64,000 bases of DNA from Phalacrocorax aristotelis (lineage: Eukaryota; Chordata; Aves; Suliformes; Phalacrocoracidae), in the NCBI RefSeq assembly GCF_949628215.1, contig NC_134297.1, positions 1,302,001 to 1,366,000 on the forward strand, in the 5' to 3' direction. How positions within the stretch are numbered: position 1 is the stretch's first letter; each line of letters starts with the position of its first letter. Below are positions 38,917 to 49,780 of the stretch, piece by piece. The notes under the pieces are model-generated. The model did not search any database and was not told the origin of the DNA. It saw nothing but the letters and a program-made list of their open reading frames with translations. Both the position numbers and the translations under genes were made by a program.

Positions 38917-38922
38917 TTTATT
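38917..38922 (-). terminator. FXYD6: Distal poly(A) signal AATAAA, probably FXYD6
   Basis: AATAAA on the minus strand, the last of three downstream of the FXYD6 stop, about 100 bases below another AATAAA at 39,014-39,019. Confidence 0.45.
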
Positions 38923-39909
38923 CCTTTCCCCCTCTTAGGTCACAGCACAGAACACACCAGTCCTTTACCACAGCAGGACACTCGCCTATTTAAAAGGAAA
39001 CACAACAGCTCGGTTTATTTTACAACAGTCAGGATTTTGCCATTTCTACACACCACAGGGATTTCTTTGTTTCATGTTAACACCGATGGCACGCTACAGA
39101 CACCATGGGCACTCTGAGGCGGGACACGCACACAGCTGATTCTCAGGGGCTGGGCTGCACGGGGTCTGCTCTGCCCAGGCTGCGGAGCGGCGCAGAGGCA
39201 GGAGGTGAGCAGAGCTCTGCAACAGCCACGAGGAAGGGAAGGGACAGGGTACCGGCGACACGGTCCCTCTGCCTCGCACAGATGGGCCAGAGCGTGCTTC
39301 CCAGCGCCACCAAAGGATGCAAAGCACACAGGGTCACAGCCCACGCTGGAGGCAGCGCCACCAGGTGGGTGGGCACAGCAGGAATCCCTCTCAAAACCAT
39401 CCCAGAGGTCAAGAACCCAGCATGTGGATGGTGCTCTGACGTGTTTCAATGCAGCCCTGGGGATCTCCCTCTGCTGCCCAGGCTGACCCTGCCTTGGCAA
39501 GCACCCGTGACCACACCGGCAGTCCCCAGCCCCAGCTGAGGCCACGGTTTTGCATGAGCACAGGCTTGGGGAAGGGGCCAGACTCACAGGTTTGCCTCTG
39601 ACCCACGAGTGGACACAAGGTGATGATGGACTCAGGGCTCCACCCCTCTAGAGCCAGGGCATTGCCACCATGCAAACTCAGGCGTGCAAAGCCCCTGAGC
39701 ATCGCTTGCTGCGGCTCCGTGGAGAGAAGGGGCAGCTGGCATTGGGGGGCTGACGACACGTAACCGCCACGGGACAACACGCAGCACTGACGCAGGTGGC
39801 CGTGTCCCAGACCACGGCACAGGGAGCGACAAGGCATCAGGAAGGGCAGGGAGCACCAGGAGAAAATGCCGCTGCCCCTTCCCTGCCAGAGACAAGCAAG
39901 GACAGGACC

Positions 39910-39915
39910 TTTATT
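39910..39915 (-). terminator. FXYD6: Proximal poly(A) signal AATAAA, probably FXYD6
   Basis: AATAAA on the minus strand within the predicted 3' UTR exon. Use of this site would give a shorter transcript. Confidence 0.4.
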
Positions 39916-41400
39916 TCAGTCCGTGTTTCTCTTTAGCCCTCGGAGACTTTAACCTGCCCACCTCTGTCTCGTGGACAGGCAGAGCGTTGGTGAGGAGCTG
40001 CTTTGTGCTGGTTAGCAGGGTCACCACTGCACAGCTGCCCTCTTTCACAGTGTCACCGTGCTGGGGGATTTCACAGGCTTCTCTGCCACCACAGCAGTTC
40101 CTCACATTTAAAACTGCATCCCACGCAGACGGCTTGGTTTTAGCCAGTGACAAAAACAGGGACCGAGCAGGCGAGAAAGGGGAGCTCCCTTCAGCCTTAA
40201 ATCCAGCACCGAGGTGCCACCACCTAGGGCAGTCAAGCTGTGGGATGTCCCCACCTGACTCACCCCCCGCCGCGGCTGCCTTTGGGCTGGGGGCACGCAG
40301 GAGGATTATTGCTGAAATGGCAACGCGCAGTCCAGAGCCACGCTGGGCAGGCCCCCAAAACACCCAGGACCGGTCCCCGAGCCCTGCCCAAAGCCAGCCA
40401 GGGTGAACCACGAGCCCCCAGCTCCAGGCGCAGGGAAGGGTTGGGGGACGCAGGGCTCCGTGCACCGCAGCCCGTGCCACCCTGCCCTGCGGCTCCCGTT
40501 CCTGGGCTTGGGGGGCAGCCAGTCATACACAGCCAGAATCACACGCACAGCATGGGAAAGGTGAAGAGAAAGTCACTATTACAACATCAGCAACGACTAG
40601 CCCTAGAAGTAATGATCATCTCACATCAACATTACACACCACTGGAGGCAGAGAGGATGGCGAGCGGAGTTTAGTCGGGTTAGTAAACAGAGAACCGGTG
40701 CTGAAGTACAGAGGGTAAAACAGACACAGCAGCTTTGCATCTCCTTAGAGGGACCTGTTGCTGCGATTTCAGTTTCCTCGCAGGCCACTGGCATCTGCAG
40801 TCCGAGCATCTGTCCTCGGGTCTCTGGGTCTGCACGGGAAGGAGAGCGGCGAGTCAGGCTGGGAGCAGCACTGCTGCCTTTCCCTGCCGAGTCTTGGCCA
40901 CCAGCAGCACAAACGGTGCTCCTGCCAGCATGGGCTCCAGAATTCCCCACTCTCTGACAGCGGGCCACAGCCCAGGAACTGGAGGAACTCTGACCGCAGG
41001 CAAGCAGCGAGATGCCCCAGGGGACTCGCACTCAGCTCTCTAGAGGCCCTAAAAATAAAACCACTTGGGGGTGGAGGAGCACAAGGAAACAAAATGTAAG
41101 GCAAGGGAAAATCTGGACAGATGCTTCCTTTTCCTGCAGGGCTGCGTGGGGCTTGCTGAGCACAGGACACCTGGGACCTTGCCAGCACTGCATGTTTCCC
41201 TGTCACAGCCCCTACCAGTGCTTGCTCCTGCTCTGTCCTGGGGATGCAGAGCTGCCCAGTCCGAGCAGACTGGTCTACTCAGAACCCTGCAGTTGCCCCC
41301 CTACGCAGCCCCGGCTGGCCCCGCTTGCTTCCCAGCACTGAGGCCCTGGTGCCACCACCCACGCTGGCCCGGCCCGGGCTGCAGCAGCCCTGGGACTCAC

Positions 41401-41443
41401 CGCATGGCTCTTGTTCAGTTCTCTGCTTTCTGTGCTCCCGTTG
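41401..41443 (-). CDS. FXYD6: FXYD6 C-terminal exon with stop
   Basis: Acceptor cttccttgcag. Encodes A-T-G-A-Q-K-A-E-N then TGA (41,415-41,417). A strong donor gtgagt follows at 41,400, so the exon ends 14 bases after the stop and a 3' UTR intron follows. Confidence 0.93.
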
Positions 41444-42582
41444 CTGCAAGGAAGAGCAGAGTGGTTTGCAGCGGCTGCCCAGAGCTGCGTGCTCCACAAG
41501 CAGGCAAGTGCAACCAGAAACAGCAGCAGAGCACGCGCGGCACAGGACAGGCGACCTTACCGTTTGAGGTGATCAGGTTCTCAGCCTGAGCCTCCTCGTC
41601 CCCTGGAGCTCTGCAAGAAACAGTGCACAGTGAGAGCGGCTGCGACCTGCACCCCGTCCCAGGGGGTGGGCTGCCCGACCACGCGGGGCCATGCTGAGGG
41701 AAGTGCCCTGGGAGCAGGCCCGGCTGCTTTGCCACCCAGGAGCTGTGCTGCAGAGCATCCCTCTGCTTTGGGCACCAGGCACCCGACAGGGATGCTCAGA
41801 GAGTGCAGCCTCTCTGCCAGCTGCAGGAGGGAGCCCAGAAAGAGCTGACCACAGGGCAGAGAGGCTCTCCAAGGCAGGTGCTGCCCTCACTCACCTGGGC
41901 TTCTGGTTAAAACTGCACCTGCACCTCCTGCCTGCAAGGGGAGAGAAACACCATGAGCGTGGCCAAAGTGGGAATGGGCCATGGCCTTTCCCGACGGCCG
42001 CCCCCTGTGGGAACAGCCCCCACTGCCCTGGCCCGCACACCCAGTGCCCGCCTCGTCGTCAGCTTACTGAGTATGAGAAGAATCCCAACAGTGAACAGGA
42101 CCACGGCAAACACCAGCCCCCCGATCCTCAGGCTCTGGTAATCTGGGGGGAAGAGACACAGGGGCTGGTTTCTGCTGGGCTCAGGGACGGGGGCAGCCTC
42201 TTCTGCTCCCCATCGCACACGCGCACATCTCCCTGCCAGCATACCCATCCCCGTGCACGGTGATGCTCACCATAGTTAAAGGGGTCCTCCTCCTTCTCCT
42301 GGGTGGCCACTGGAAATAAGCAGACAAGGGGCGTGAGTTGAGCAAGCCTGCTGGCAGAGCCCCTGCAGCCCCCCACTGCCCCCCCGGCAGCGCAGGCACC
42401 TCGACAGGGCTGCCCACACCTCACTCCAGCCCCCTTGGATCGGAGGGGGAGCTGTCCTCCAGGCCCCACAGCCTTTTCCCACACCCCTGCCACCTCCTGC
42501 ATGCGGGAAGCACTCGGCACCTACCGTCTGCCACAGCCGCCGGCACCAGCAGGGAGCACAGGAAGATCAGCACTGCCTCCAT
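41415..42582 (-). CDS. FXYD6: FXYD6, phosphohippolin (complete, 6 coding exons, 95 aa)
   Basis: FXYD6 is a type I single-pass regulator of Na,K-ATPase, abundant in brain. Coding exons of 58, 39, 75, 37, 50 and 29 bases join in frame to exactly 95 residues, the human length. Residues 1-19 are a cleavable signal peptide ([19 protein letters not shown]). The extracellular part ends with the motif P29-F-N-Y-D33. The helix spans about residues 42-57 ([16 protein letters not shown]). The cytosolic tail has [12 protein letters not shown], then [16 protein letters not shown] and the end ATGAQKAEN. All these match human FXYD6. The start exon has an acceptor four bases plus ATG upstream, so the 5' UTR is split, and a donor 14 bases after the stop shows the 3' UTR is split too. 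Confidence 0.97.
41561..41610 (-). CDS. FXYD6: FXYD6 acidic tail exon
   Basis: 50 bases between the acceptor tttcttgcag and the donor gtaagg. Encodes [17 protein letters not shown], matching the human tail with few changes. Confidence 0.95.
41895..41931 (-). CDS. FXYD6: FXYD6 juxtamembrane exon
   Basis: 37 bases between the acceptor ccccttgcag and the donor gtgagt. Encodes [12 protein letters not shown] and part of R. The two cysteines next to the membrane are candidate acylation or glutathionylation sites, as discussed for FXYD proteins. Confidence 0.95.
42068..42142 (-). CDS. FXYD6: FXYD6 transmembrane exon
   Basis: 75 bases between the acceptor cttccccccag and the donor gtaagc. Encodes D-Y-Q-S-L-R-I-G-G then [16 protein letters not shown]. 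Nearly identical to mammalian FXYD6 and clearly different from FXYD2. Confidence 0.97.
42271..42309 (-). CDS. FXYD6: FXYD6 exon with PFxYD motif
   Basis: 39 bases between the acceptor tatttccag and the donor gtgagc. Encodes [13 protein letters not shown] and the first base of D. The PFxYD signature is intact, in contrast to the FXYD2 copy. Confidence 0.96.
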
Positions 42583-42587
42583 GGCCA
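42525..42587 (-). CDS. FXYD6: FXYD6 exon with start codon (signal peptide)
   Basis: Acceptor ctctctcacag, five untranslated bases, then ATG at 42,580-42,582 in the context gccATGG. It encodes the 19-residue signal peptide plus one base. The donor is gtaggt. The nearby acceptor shows that at least one untranslated exon lies upstream. Confidence 0.95.
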
Positions 42588-45500
42588 CTGTGAGAGAGGG
42601 GAGAAGCAGGCTCAGCACCCGGGCCGCTGATGGAGGGCACCGCAACAGGGCTGAGGTGCACGGCGGGGACTACAGGCAACCCGTGCCCGACTGTGCGCGC
42701 AGGCAGGGCTGCACAGCCCTCGCGGTCCACGCTGGGAGAAGGAGCCAGGCTGGCCCCGGGAAACACCTGGGGGCCCGGCCACGATACCTGGTGCCATAGT
42801 TGCCCCCAGCCTGAGGGGGACACGGCAGCTCGCAGGCGCAAAACAGGGGAAGGGTTTGAGCAAAATGACAGACAGACTTTTTGTGGGGTTCTGTGGTATG
42901 TTTTCAACCACCTCTGCACCACTGGCTCTGCTTCTGACGTGGATCTCGGTGCAGTCTCAAGGTTGCACTGCAGGCAATGGGGCCAGCACAAGGGCTGTGA
43001 TCTCTCCATCAAGGTCAACACTGTGCCCTTCACCCAGAGCATACTTTAATTTGCCCCAATTAGCATAGCAATTACAGCTCATTCCTACAATGAGGCCAGT
43101 GGCCCTGGTGGGACACGAGCTGGCGGCCGCACTTGCCCCTCCCAGCTCCCAACGCTCACCTGCCGCAGCAAAGGGAGACCGAAAACACTCCTTGGTCCCC
43201 CCTCACAGCTGAGCCTGTCCCTGCCCTTCACAAGCACCGACACACTGCCCTTGTGTGGGAAGCACAGACCCTCGCCAAGGGATGCCAGCCTGGGCGTAAC
43301 AACACTGCGGCCGGGCTGCGACACGCCCTGCCGGCTTGGGCAGGGGCTGCACATCTCCCTGCCCTGAGCTGCTGCTGCTGCACCCATTTGGGATGGTCGC
43401 CCTTGCTGCTGGGACCAGCCAACAGCAGGCACTGCTGCTCTGCAAAGGGAGGGTCCTGCCAGCACACACGGTACCTGTTAACCGGCCCCGAGCACAGCGG
43501 GGCCAGCACGAGCATCTCGCCAGGGGCCAGGCAGGGCCAGGGGAGCTGCTGCTCTCCACCCTGCGGGCTGGCACAGGGCACTGCGGACCCAGCCGCCCCT
43601 TCGTGGTGGGTGGCTGCATGTGGTGGACGCTCCTCGCCAGGAGGAGAGGGCTTGGCAGACGCGCCTCCTTCCAGGGAGCAGCCGGGGGCTCGGGAGCACA
43701 GAGGCAGGTTGGGCGCTGCCTCCCTGGCTGCCCACAGCTCGCTCACCCGCGCAGGGCTCTGCTTGTTTGTGTTTTGCTGCTGCCAGGCAGCCGCTGAGCG
43801 CCCCGAGGACAGTGCTCGGTGGCCATACATGGTGCGGGAGCGCGAGGAGGGCTAGCTGCTGGTGCAGGAGGGGAAGGGGGGGTTATCGGGCACCCTGCAC
43901 AGCACTGATAGCACTGAGTGCTACAGAGCTGCTGCAGCTGCTGCACTGGATTAGGGCCGATAAGAAAGGGGCCCTCGACAGAGCAGGAATTCAGCTAGCT
44001 GACGGATGCAGATCCCCAGCGTGGTGCTATTCAGCCCTGCTAGAGCCTGACCTGATCTGGATGCAACCTCCGTCCTAGCCCAACCTGGCTGCCAGTGACA
44101 GCGGGGAGGCAGCTGCCCCAGGCTGGCTCCTCGGGGCACCAGGGTCCCCCAGACCCTGCTGCGGCCCCTTGTCCCAGTCTGTGCTGTGAAAGTGCCCAGA
44201 CACGGCACGCGTGGAGTGGGCTCAGCAGTGCCCACCAGCCTGCCCGTGCTGGCCCCAGTGGCGTTTCGCTCCACGGCTGGTTCCCGGTGCTGCCTTCGGG
44301 AACCAGCTCCCATCGCGCCCACGAAGGCAGCAGCCTCCAGCACCGCGCTCAGCCCCACAAACACGGGCAGTATGTTTCCAGAACCCAATTTATTCATCAT
44401 AACAAATTGCGTCCCATGATAACTCACGTCCTTCCCTCCCCTTCCATGTCTTGTCATTTTGAAGTAAATGTGTGTTATCTGAACACTGGAGGGTTTAATT
44501 TCGCTTGCCTGCAGCTGCTTCTGCCATTGTGTAGCGCGGGGCTGCGCTGCCACGCCGCGCTGGAGCGTGCCACCAGCTCCCTGTGCCCAGACAAGCCCCC
44601 TCGTTTGCTGAGGCACGTAATTCTGCATAATTACCAGGTCTTAGAAACACGTACAAAGAACCCAACAGCTGGTGATACAGTAACTCCGAGTTGCACATTT
44701 TCCTACGTCCTTTGTCTCACGTCCTTTACCTATTTACGGCCACGGCTGCTGGCGCAAAATCAGTGTCATTACCCAATACGAGGGTGTTGCATGTGCACAA
44801 GGAGATGCAATACAGCACATGCCATTGCTAGATGAAGCGTACTAATTGGCTCCTATAGCGTATTAATGATGCCTTTATTTTTTTAACAAATAATTCCTCA
44901 GATTTTTACTGTTTATTTTACCGTTATTTGACTACTATAGCAGCAGCAGCTCAGCGACATCCTCCGGAGCACACACTCGGGAATTTTGTGTTATTCACAA
45001 CCGCCCCTGGCCTGCCCTGAGCCCTGCGACCCCAGCCAAAGTGCGTGGGAACCCTCTCCCAGGGGCCGAGCCCTCCTGCCTGCAGCCCCGGTGCGAGCGC
45101 AGGGGTGCCGGCCGGGCACGCTCCCCTCCCACACTGGGCAGCCCCCAATGCACTTCCCGAAGGCAGTTTTTCTCACCCTGCGCCCCACAGCCCTCTGTCT
45201 CAGGCCGAGTCACTCATCACGCGGGAACCATCCACCTTCTCTATTTCGGGGTGCTCCCACTGGCGCCTGGGAAGGTGCTTTACAGCACAGGGCAGCCCTG
45301 CCTGCAACGGTGAGAGGGTCTGACACGCGGGCCAGAGGTCCCACAGTGGCTTGGAAAACACATGAGCTGCCTTGCTGGCTGCCTGGGTGTGCTGCCAGCA
45401 CTAACCAAAGTGAACGTGTCCCCGCTGCGGCACCCACTCAAGGCTTTGCTCCCCGCTCTCCCACCGCCAGCCCTCCGCAGCTGCCTGAGGATGCGGGCCA

Positions 45501-48500
45501 GCGCTGGGGCCCGGCTCAGCCACAGACAACGTTTCCAATCCTCTGCTCAGCTTTTGGCTCCTTGCATTTAGTGCAGCAGAGTTCACTTTTTTGCCAAGCC
45601 AAGCACACAGCACACATATGTTCTTTGTTTTTCTAACTCAGTTCCCAAAATTCACACACTTCCGGATGCTAAACTTCTCTCTGCACGAGTCAGCCATCAG
45701 GATTGGCGGTGTCCTTGCTAGAAAAACAAACACAGCATTCTGGAGCGCAAATGAGCCCAGTTCTCCTCCAAGGAAGCATATGCTTTGCGAAGTGCCACAG
45801 GTTTTTTGGGTTGTTTCAAGCTGGCCCACCCACTTTTTCGTGAAGCTGAAATAAAGTGAGAAGAACAAACATTGCAAAGGCTCTGCCGTTTTCCCCGCTT
45901 GCGCCTTCAGACCACAATGTTCCAGGCATGAAGGCGCCGCTCCCTGCCCTCTGTTCACGCTGAATCCAGCTGTGCCTTTGCACTGAGAGAGTGGAAAAAT
46001 AACAGCTGCCTGATGAGCCACGGAGCCCCGTGCCCGGCCCTGCGGGCACGGCCCACTCCTCACCCACACTGCGCCGCTGGGCAGAAATCTCCTTGTTTCC
46101 TCCCTATTAGTGACACAAAGTTTGCAGTCACCAAACCCAGCAGCCCCACACCCGTACAAACCACAGGTAATGGGCAGCATGGTGCACTTCGCATGCAAAG
46201 TGAATCAAAACATGTTTTTTTCCTGTTAAAACTGCAAGATCTGCCTTACTACGGAGAGAGGCAGAGCAGCACAGGAAGCAGGGCAGTGGTACCCAGAGCT
46301 CTCCTTCCCTCTCACCTCGACCAGTTTCAAGAGGTAAAACCAAATATTTACACCCCCCCATTCCCACTTGCGTGGCTGAGCGAGAGCAGGTGCCAGGAGG
46401 AGGACATCAGGCATTTGGGAGAGGCTCCTGGGTGAAAGCAGCAACGCCGCAGACCGAGGAGCAGGGGGGAAATCTGGGCAGATCGACCCAGTCCCTCCTG
46501 CCCACTGACTAGCTCTCCACTGCATGGCAAATCCTGCCAGAGCAAGGCAGGTAAATTTGTAACGGCATTGAATCCTCAAGTCCCGTTTTCCTTTCATTGT
46601 TTTTATATAGATCAGCCCTGTCAAGTCCCAGCCACCACAGCATAACACTGGGCAGCCTCCTCCTCCCATCAGGAGTCCCCAGGGCATCTCCTGAAGATCA
46701 GACCTAGTTAAAATCTCCAGTTTCTGTGCAAAGCCCCCAAGACCGTGACAGCAGCGCTCAGTTGCCTGGAGCATTTAAGAGTGTGCATGTGTGAATGAAC
46801 ATTTCCAGCTATGCATAGATGTGCTCTTCTGCCATTTCATGTCAGCATCAATCCAGCTATTAATGTGCCTGGTTTTGTGCCTCGTGTTCCTAAATGAGAG
46901 AGAAGGAGAGATTTCCAGACCCCGCCATTCTGATACAGACAGCACTTCCCAAATTTGGTGCTGAATCAAAGGCTAACTGGATAGAAGACCAGGTTTGGGG
47001 TATCGCCCCAAAGCAGAGGGTATTCAAAGGAAACCCTCTGCAGGAGCCGCAGGAACCCAAACTTCAGCCCCACTTCTGCTGAAGAAGACACACATGCCGA
47101 CCCCCACGGACCGGCCCTGACCAGGTCAATGCTTGCAAGAAACACGACCACAGGGAATCGCTGAACACAGCTAAGCAAGGCTCTGAGCGTGCCCTGTGCT
47201 GCATCCCTTACCTGTACCCTAGCATTAAACTTGCCTCCTGCAGGGCTTCTCCCAGCCTCAGGCAGACATTAGGGAGCCTCAGCCAAACTGCGTGGCCGCA
47301 TCGGGCTCACGCGCAGTCCCCGGCCCACCCTGACGATACGCGCTTCCCCAAACGAGAAGCGGCAGGCACAAAACAGGGAGGCCAGCCCTTCATTTGAGGC
47401 AAACCTCCAGCATAATGACTGTCGAGCTAATGGCTGCCTGGCAGCGCCGGCTTTGGGAGAGCCGGCAGAGAACCCAGCTCCCGGCTCCGGGGGAGCAGCA
47501 ACCACCTCCACCACCTCAGTTTGCTGCTCCTGTTCTCCCCTCATTTGCTCAACAGATAATCAGGTGCTATAAACCTGAAGAGTGCACCTGCTTGGACTCT
47601 CCTGTCCTCTGCCACACCCAGCGCTCCCCAGCCCTCGCCGCACGCTAGCTAAACCCCGGACTCTGCGCGCCGAGCGGGGCATGGCCGGGCACCAGCACAA
47701 GGGGAGTCAAACAGGTGAGTCAAAGCAGAGGTTACCTGGCAGGTCCTGGTGGCGAGAGGAATCCAGATCACCAGAAAACACTGAAATAGCAGCGTTAGGA
47801 GAAGCTGTTTCAAGCTCCCATGTGTCCTGGGGTACCACCATACCACCGTGCTCAGCGGAGCATCAAAGAGCGGACATTTTCTCCGTCCTCTCCTTTGCTG
47901 TTGCCATCAGCCACGACCACCACCGAGCACGACGCAAACAGAAGTCCCCAGCAGGCACAGCTGTCGTCCCTGCCAGCACGGCTGTGCCTGCACGCCGCGA
48001 GGAAGGACAGCCAGGTGGCACAGCCCCTTGGTGCGAGCAGTACCTTCTCCACGCGGCACGCCGATGCAACAGCCGCAGAGCTTGGTGGCCTCTTTATGCT
48101 TTGGAAACACACAAACAGCCCAAAAGGAAAACACAGGGGAGCAATCAGACACAAAGCTGCCAGTTTGCCGTGCTGGGGAGTTGTCCTCAACACCAAAGTC
48201 TAAACTCCTGGCAAAACCGTGACTCTCCTGAACAGGCAAGTTTCAAGGAGGCAGCTAAAATGTGTGTTTCACACTCGCCTGACGAGAGGAAGGTGCAGCC
48301 AGCCCCACGCCTCGTAGGCACAGGGGTATTCTCCAGAGGCCCGCGAGCATGCTCTAACAGGTGGCCCGGCTCTGCAGCCACTGCACTTTTGTACGCTGGC
48401 AGCTTTCCCTTGTGCGCTCCCAATCACTCCGCCTCGCACTGCCTCGGAACCACGCTCCCGCTGCGCGCGGCCAGGGAGTCTCTGGGCTTGCCTTCATTTC

Positions 48501-49360
48501 AAACCGGGAGTAAAACCACCCGGGAGAGCTAAAAATCCCAAAGGAGCCCAACAGCACCTCGGAGCACCGCGGGCTTGCTGAAACAGGTGCAGGGACGGCT
48601 TCAACTCCTAACCCACATGCAGCTTTTCCTGAGAGGCTGCTCGTTCACGCTGCAAAGCTTATTCACATCCACACAAACCACCTGTCACTTTCCCTCCTAC
48701 AGAAATATTCCTGCAAGATCCAAGTACCACCACATGGACTCTGGTATCTGTTTCTTCAGGAAGCATTAATTACACACCCCGAGAGACACGCTCTTCCCTT
48801 CCTCCGGTACGCCTTCCCGGGATAATGCGCTCCAGTGTTTATGTATTGCTACGGTGTTAGTAAAATATTTAACAACAGAAGCCCGAACGCTGCCAAATAC
48901 TTGGCGAGAGGTCCGCCCCCCGTCCCCCGCGATCCCCCCGCGCCAGAGCCCGGCCGGCCGGCGGAGCACCGGGCGTGCCCGAGGTCTCCCCACGGTGCTC
49001 TCGGGTCCGCCGGGGCATTCTTCCCCGCACGGGGGGGGGGGGGGGGCTGGTAACCAGGCAACGGTGGGATGAGGGAAACCGTGGTACCCGGCGTTGCCAT
49101 GGCAGCCGCCACGGCCGGGGATGCGGGCGGCCCTAGGCGCTGGGCGATGCCCCGGGGGCCTCCCCGGCGGACCCGGGCTGCGGCACGGCGGGACGCCGCC
49201 GCACCCCGCCACCCGCAGCCCGGTTCCCGCACGCCGGTACGAGCCGGGCGCGCCGCGGCAGGACCCCCGGAGGCGGGAGGGACCCCCGGAGGCGGACAGC
49301 CCGCCCCGCCGCCCCCTCCCCAGCCAGCCCCGCCGGCGGCACCGCGTCGGCCGGACCCAC
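42588..49360 (-). other. FXYD6: FXYD6 5' UTR intron (inferred)
   Basis: The FXYD6 start exon begins with an acceptor, so transcription starts further up, and the nearest CpG island is at 48.9-49.8 kb. No coding exon is recognised in between. An AT-rich block at 44,380-44,950 (with E-box, SOX-like and homeodomain-like sites) looks like a conserved regulatory element. The other open frames look like chance. Confidence 0.6.
49031..49046 (+). repeat. 16-base G run
   Basis: An uninterrupted run of G in the FXYD6 CpG island. Its length is prone to sequencing error and it can form G-quadruplex. Confidence 0.9.
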
Positions 49361-49480
49361 CTGAGCTCTCCGGGCCGGAGGGGAGCGGAGGGGAGCGGAG
49401 CGGGGCGGGCGGCGTGCGCGCGGAGCGGGGCTGCCGCACAAAGGGGAGCGGGGCGGGCCGGGCCGGGCGGGGCGGGGGCG
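49361..49480 (-). other. FXYD6: Candidate untranslated first exon of FXYD6
   Basis: The lower boundary is the best donor of the island on the minus strand (gtgggt after CAG). The upper boundary is arbitrary, placed at the GC-box cluster. It could splice to the acceptor at 42,588. There is no direct support. Confidence 0.3.
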
Positions 49481-49780
49481 GCGCCTGCGGCCGGCGGGGG
49501 GGCGATGCCCGGGGCGAGCCGAGCGGGGGCCGCCGCCCCGCCTGGGAGCGGGGGTCCGGCCCTCGCCCGCCGCCGCCCCGGGGGTGCTCAGGCGGCGCTG
49601 CCCGCCCTGCCCAGCTGCACTTGGGCTCCCGAAGCATGTGCGCGCTGCCCAGGGCGGCGGCGACGCGAGGGTCGCTCTGCATCGGGGTGCTCGGAGACGC
49701 CCCGCAGCAGGTCAGGCTGCGTGCGGCGGGCGGCCGCGAAGGGGGAACGTGCCGGGCTGTGAACCGTCCCTTCCCGCACC

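Larger units (their letters stand above)
38895..40829 (-). other. FXYD6: Predicted FXYD6 3' UTR exon
   Basis: A good acceptor (ctccttcccgtgcag) at 40,830 opens an exon that would receive the donor at 41,400. Minus-strand AATAAA signals lie at 39,910-39,915, 39,014-39,019 and 38,917-38,922, giving 3' UTR ends of about 0.9, 1.8 or 1.9 kb. The lower end is AT-rich and UTR-like. Boundaries are predictions. Confidence 0.55.
48880..49780 (-). promoter_or_regulatory. CpG-island promoter, probably of FXYD6
   Basis: Extremely GC- and CpG-rich, with many GC boxes (49,385-49,490). A minus-strand donor (GAGCTCAG then gtgggt) puts a possible untranslated first exon above 49,361. Two RFX-type X-boxes lie at 49,049-49,062 and 49,093-49,106. 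A 16-G run is at 49,031-49,046. An ATG in good context lies at 49,100 on the plus strand (gccATGGCAGCC), but no plus-strand gene is recognised. Confidence 0.65.
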
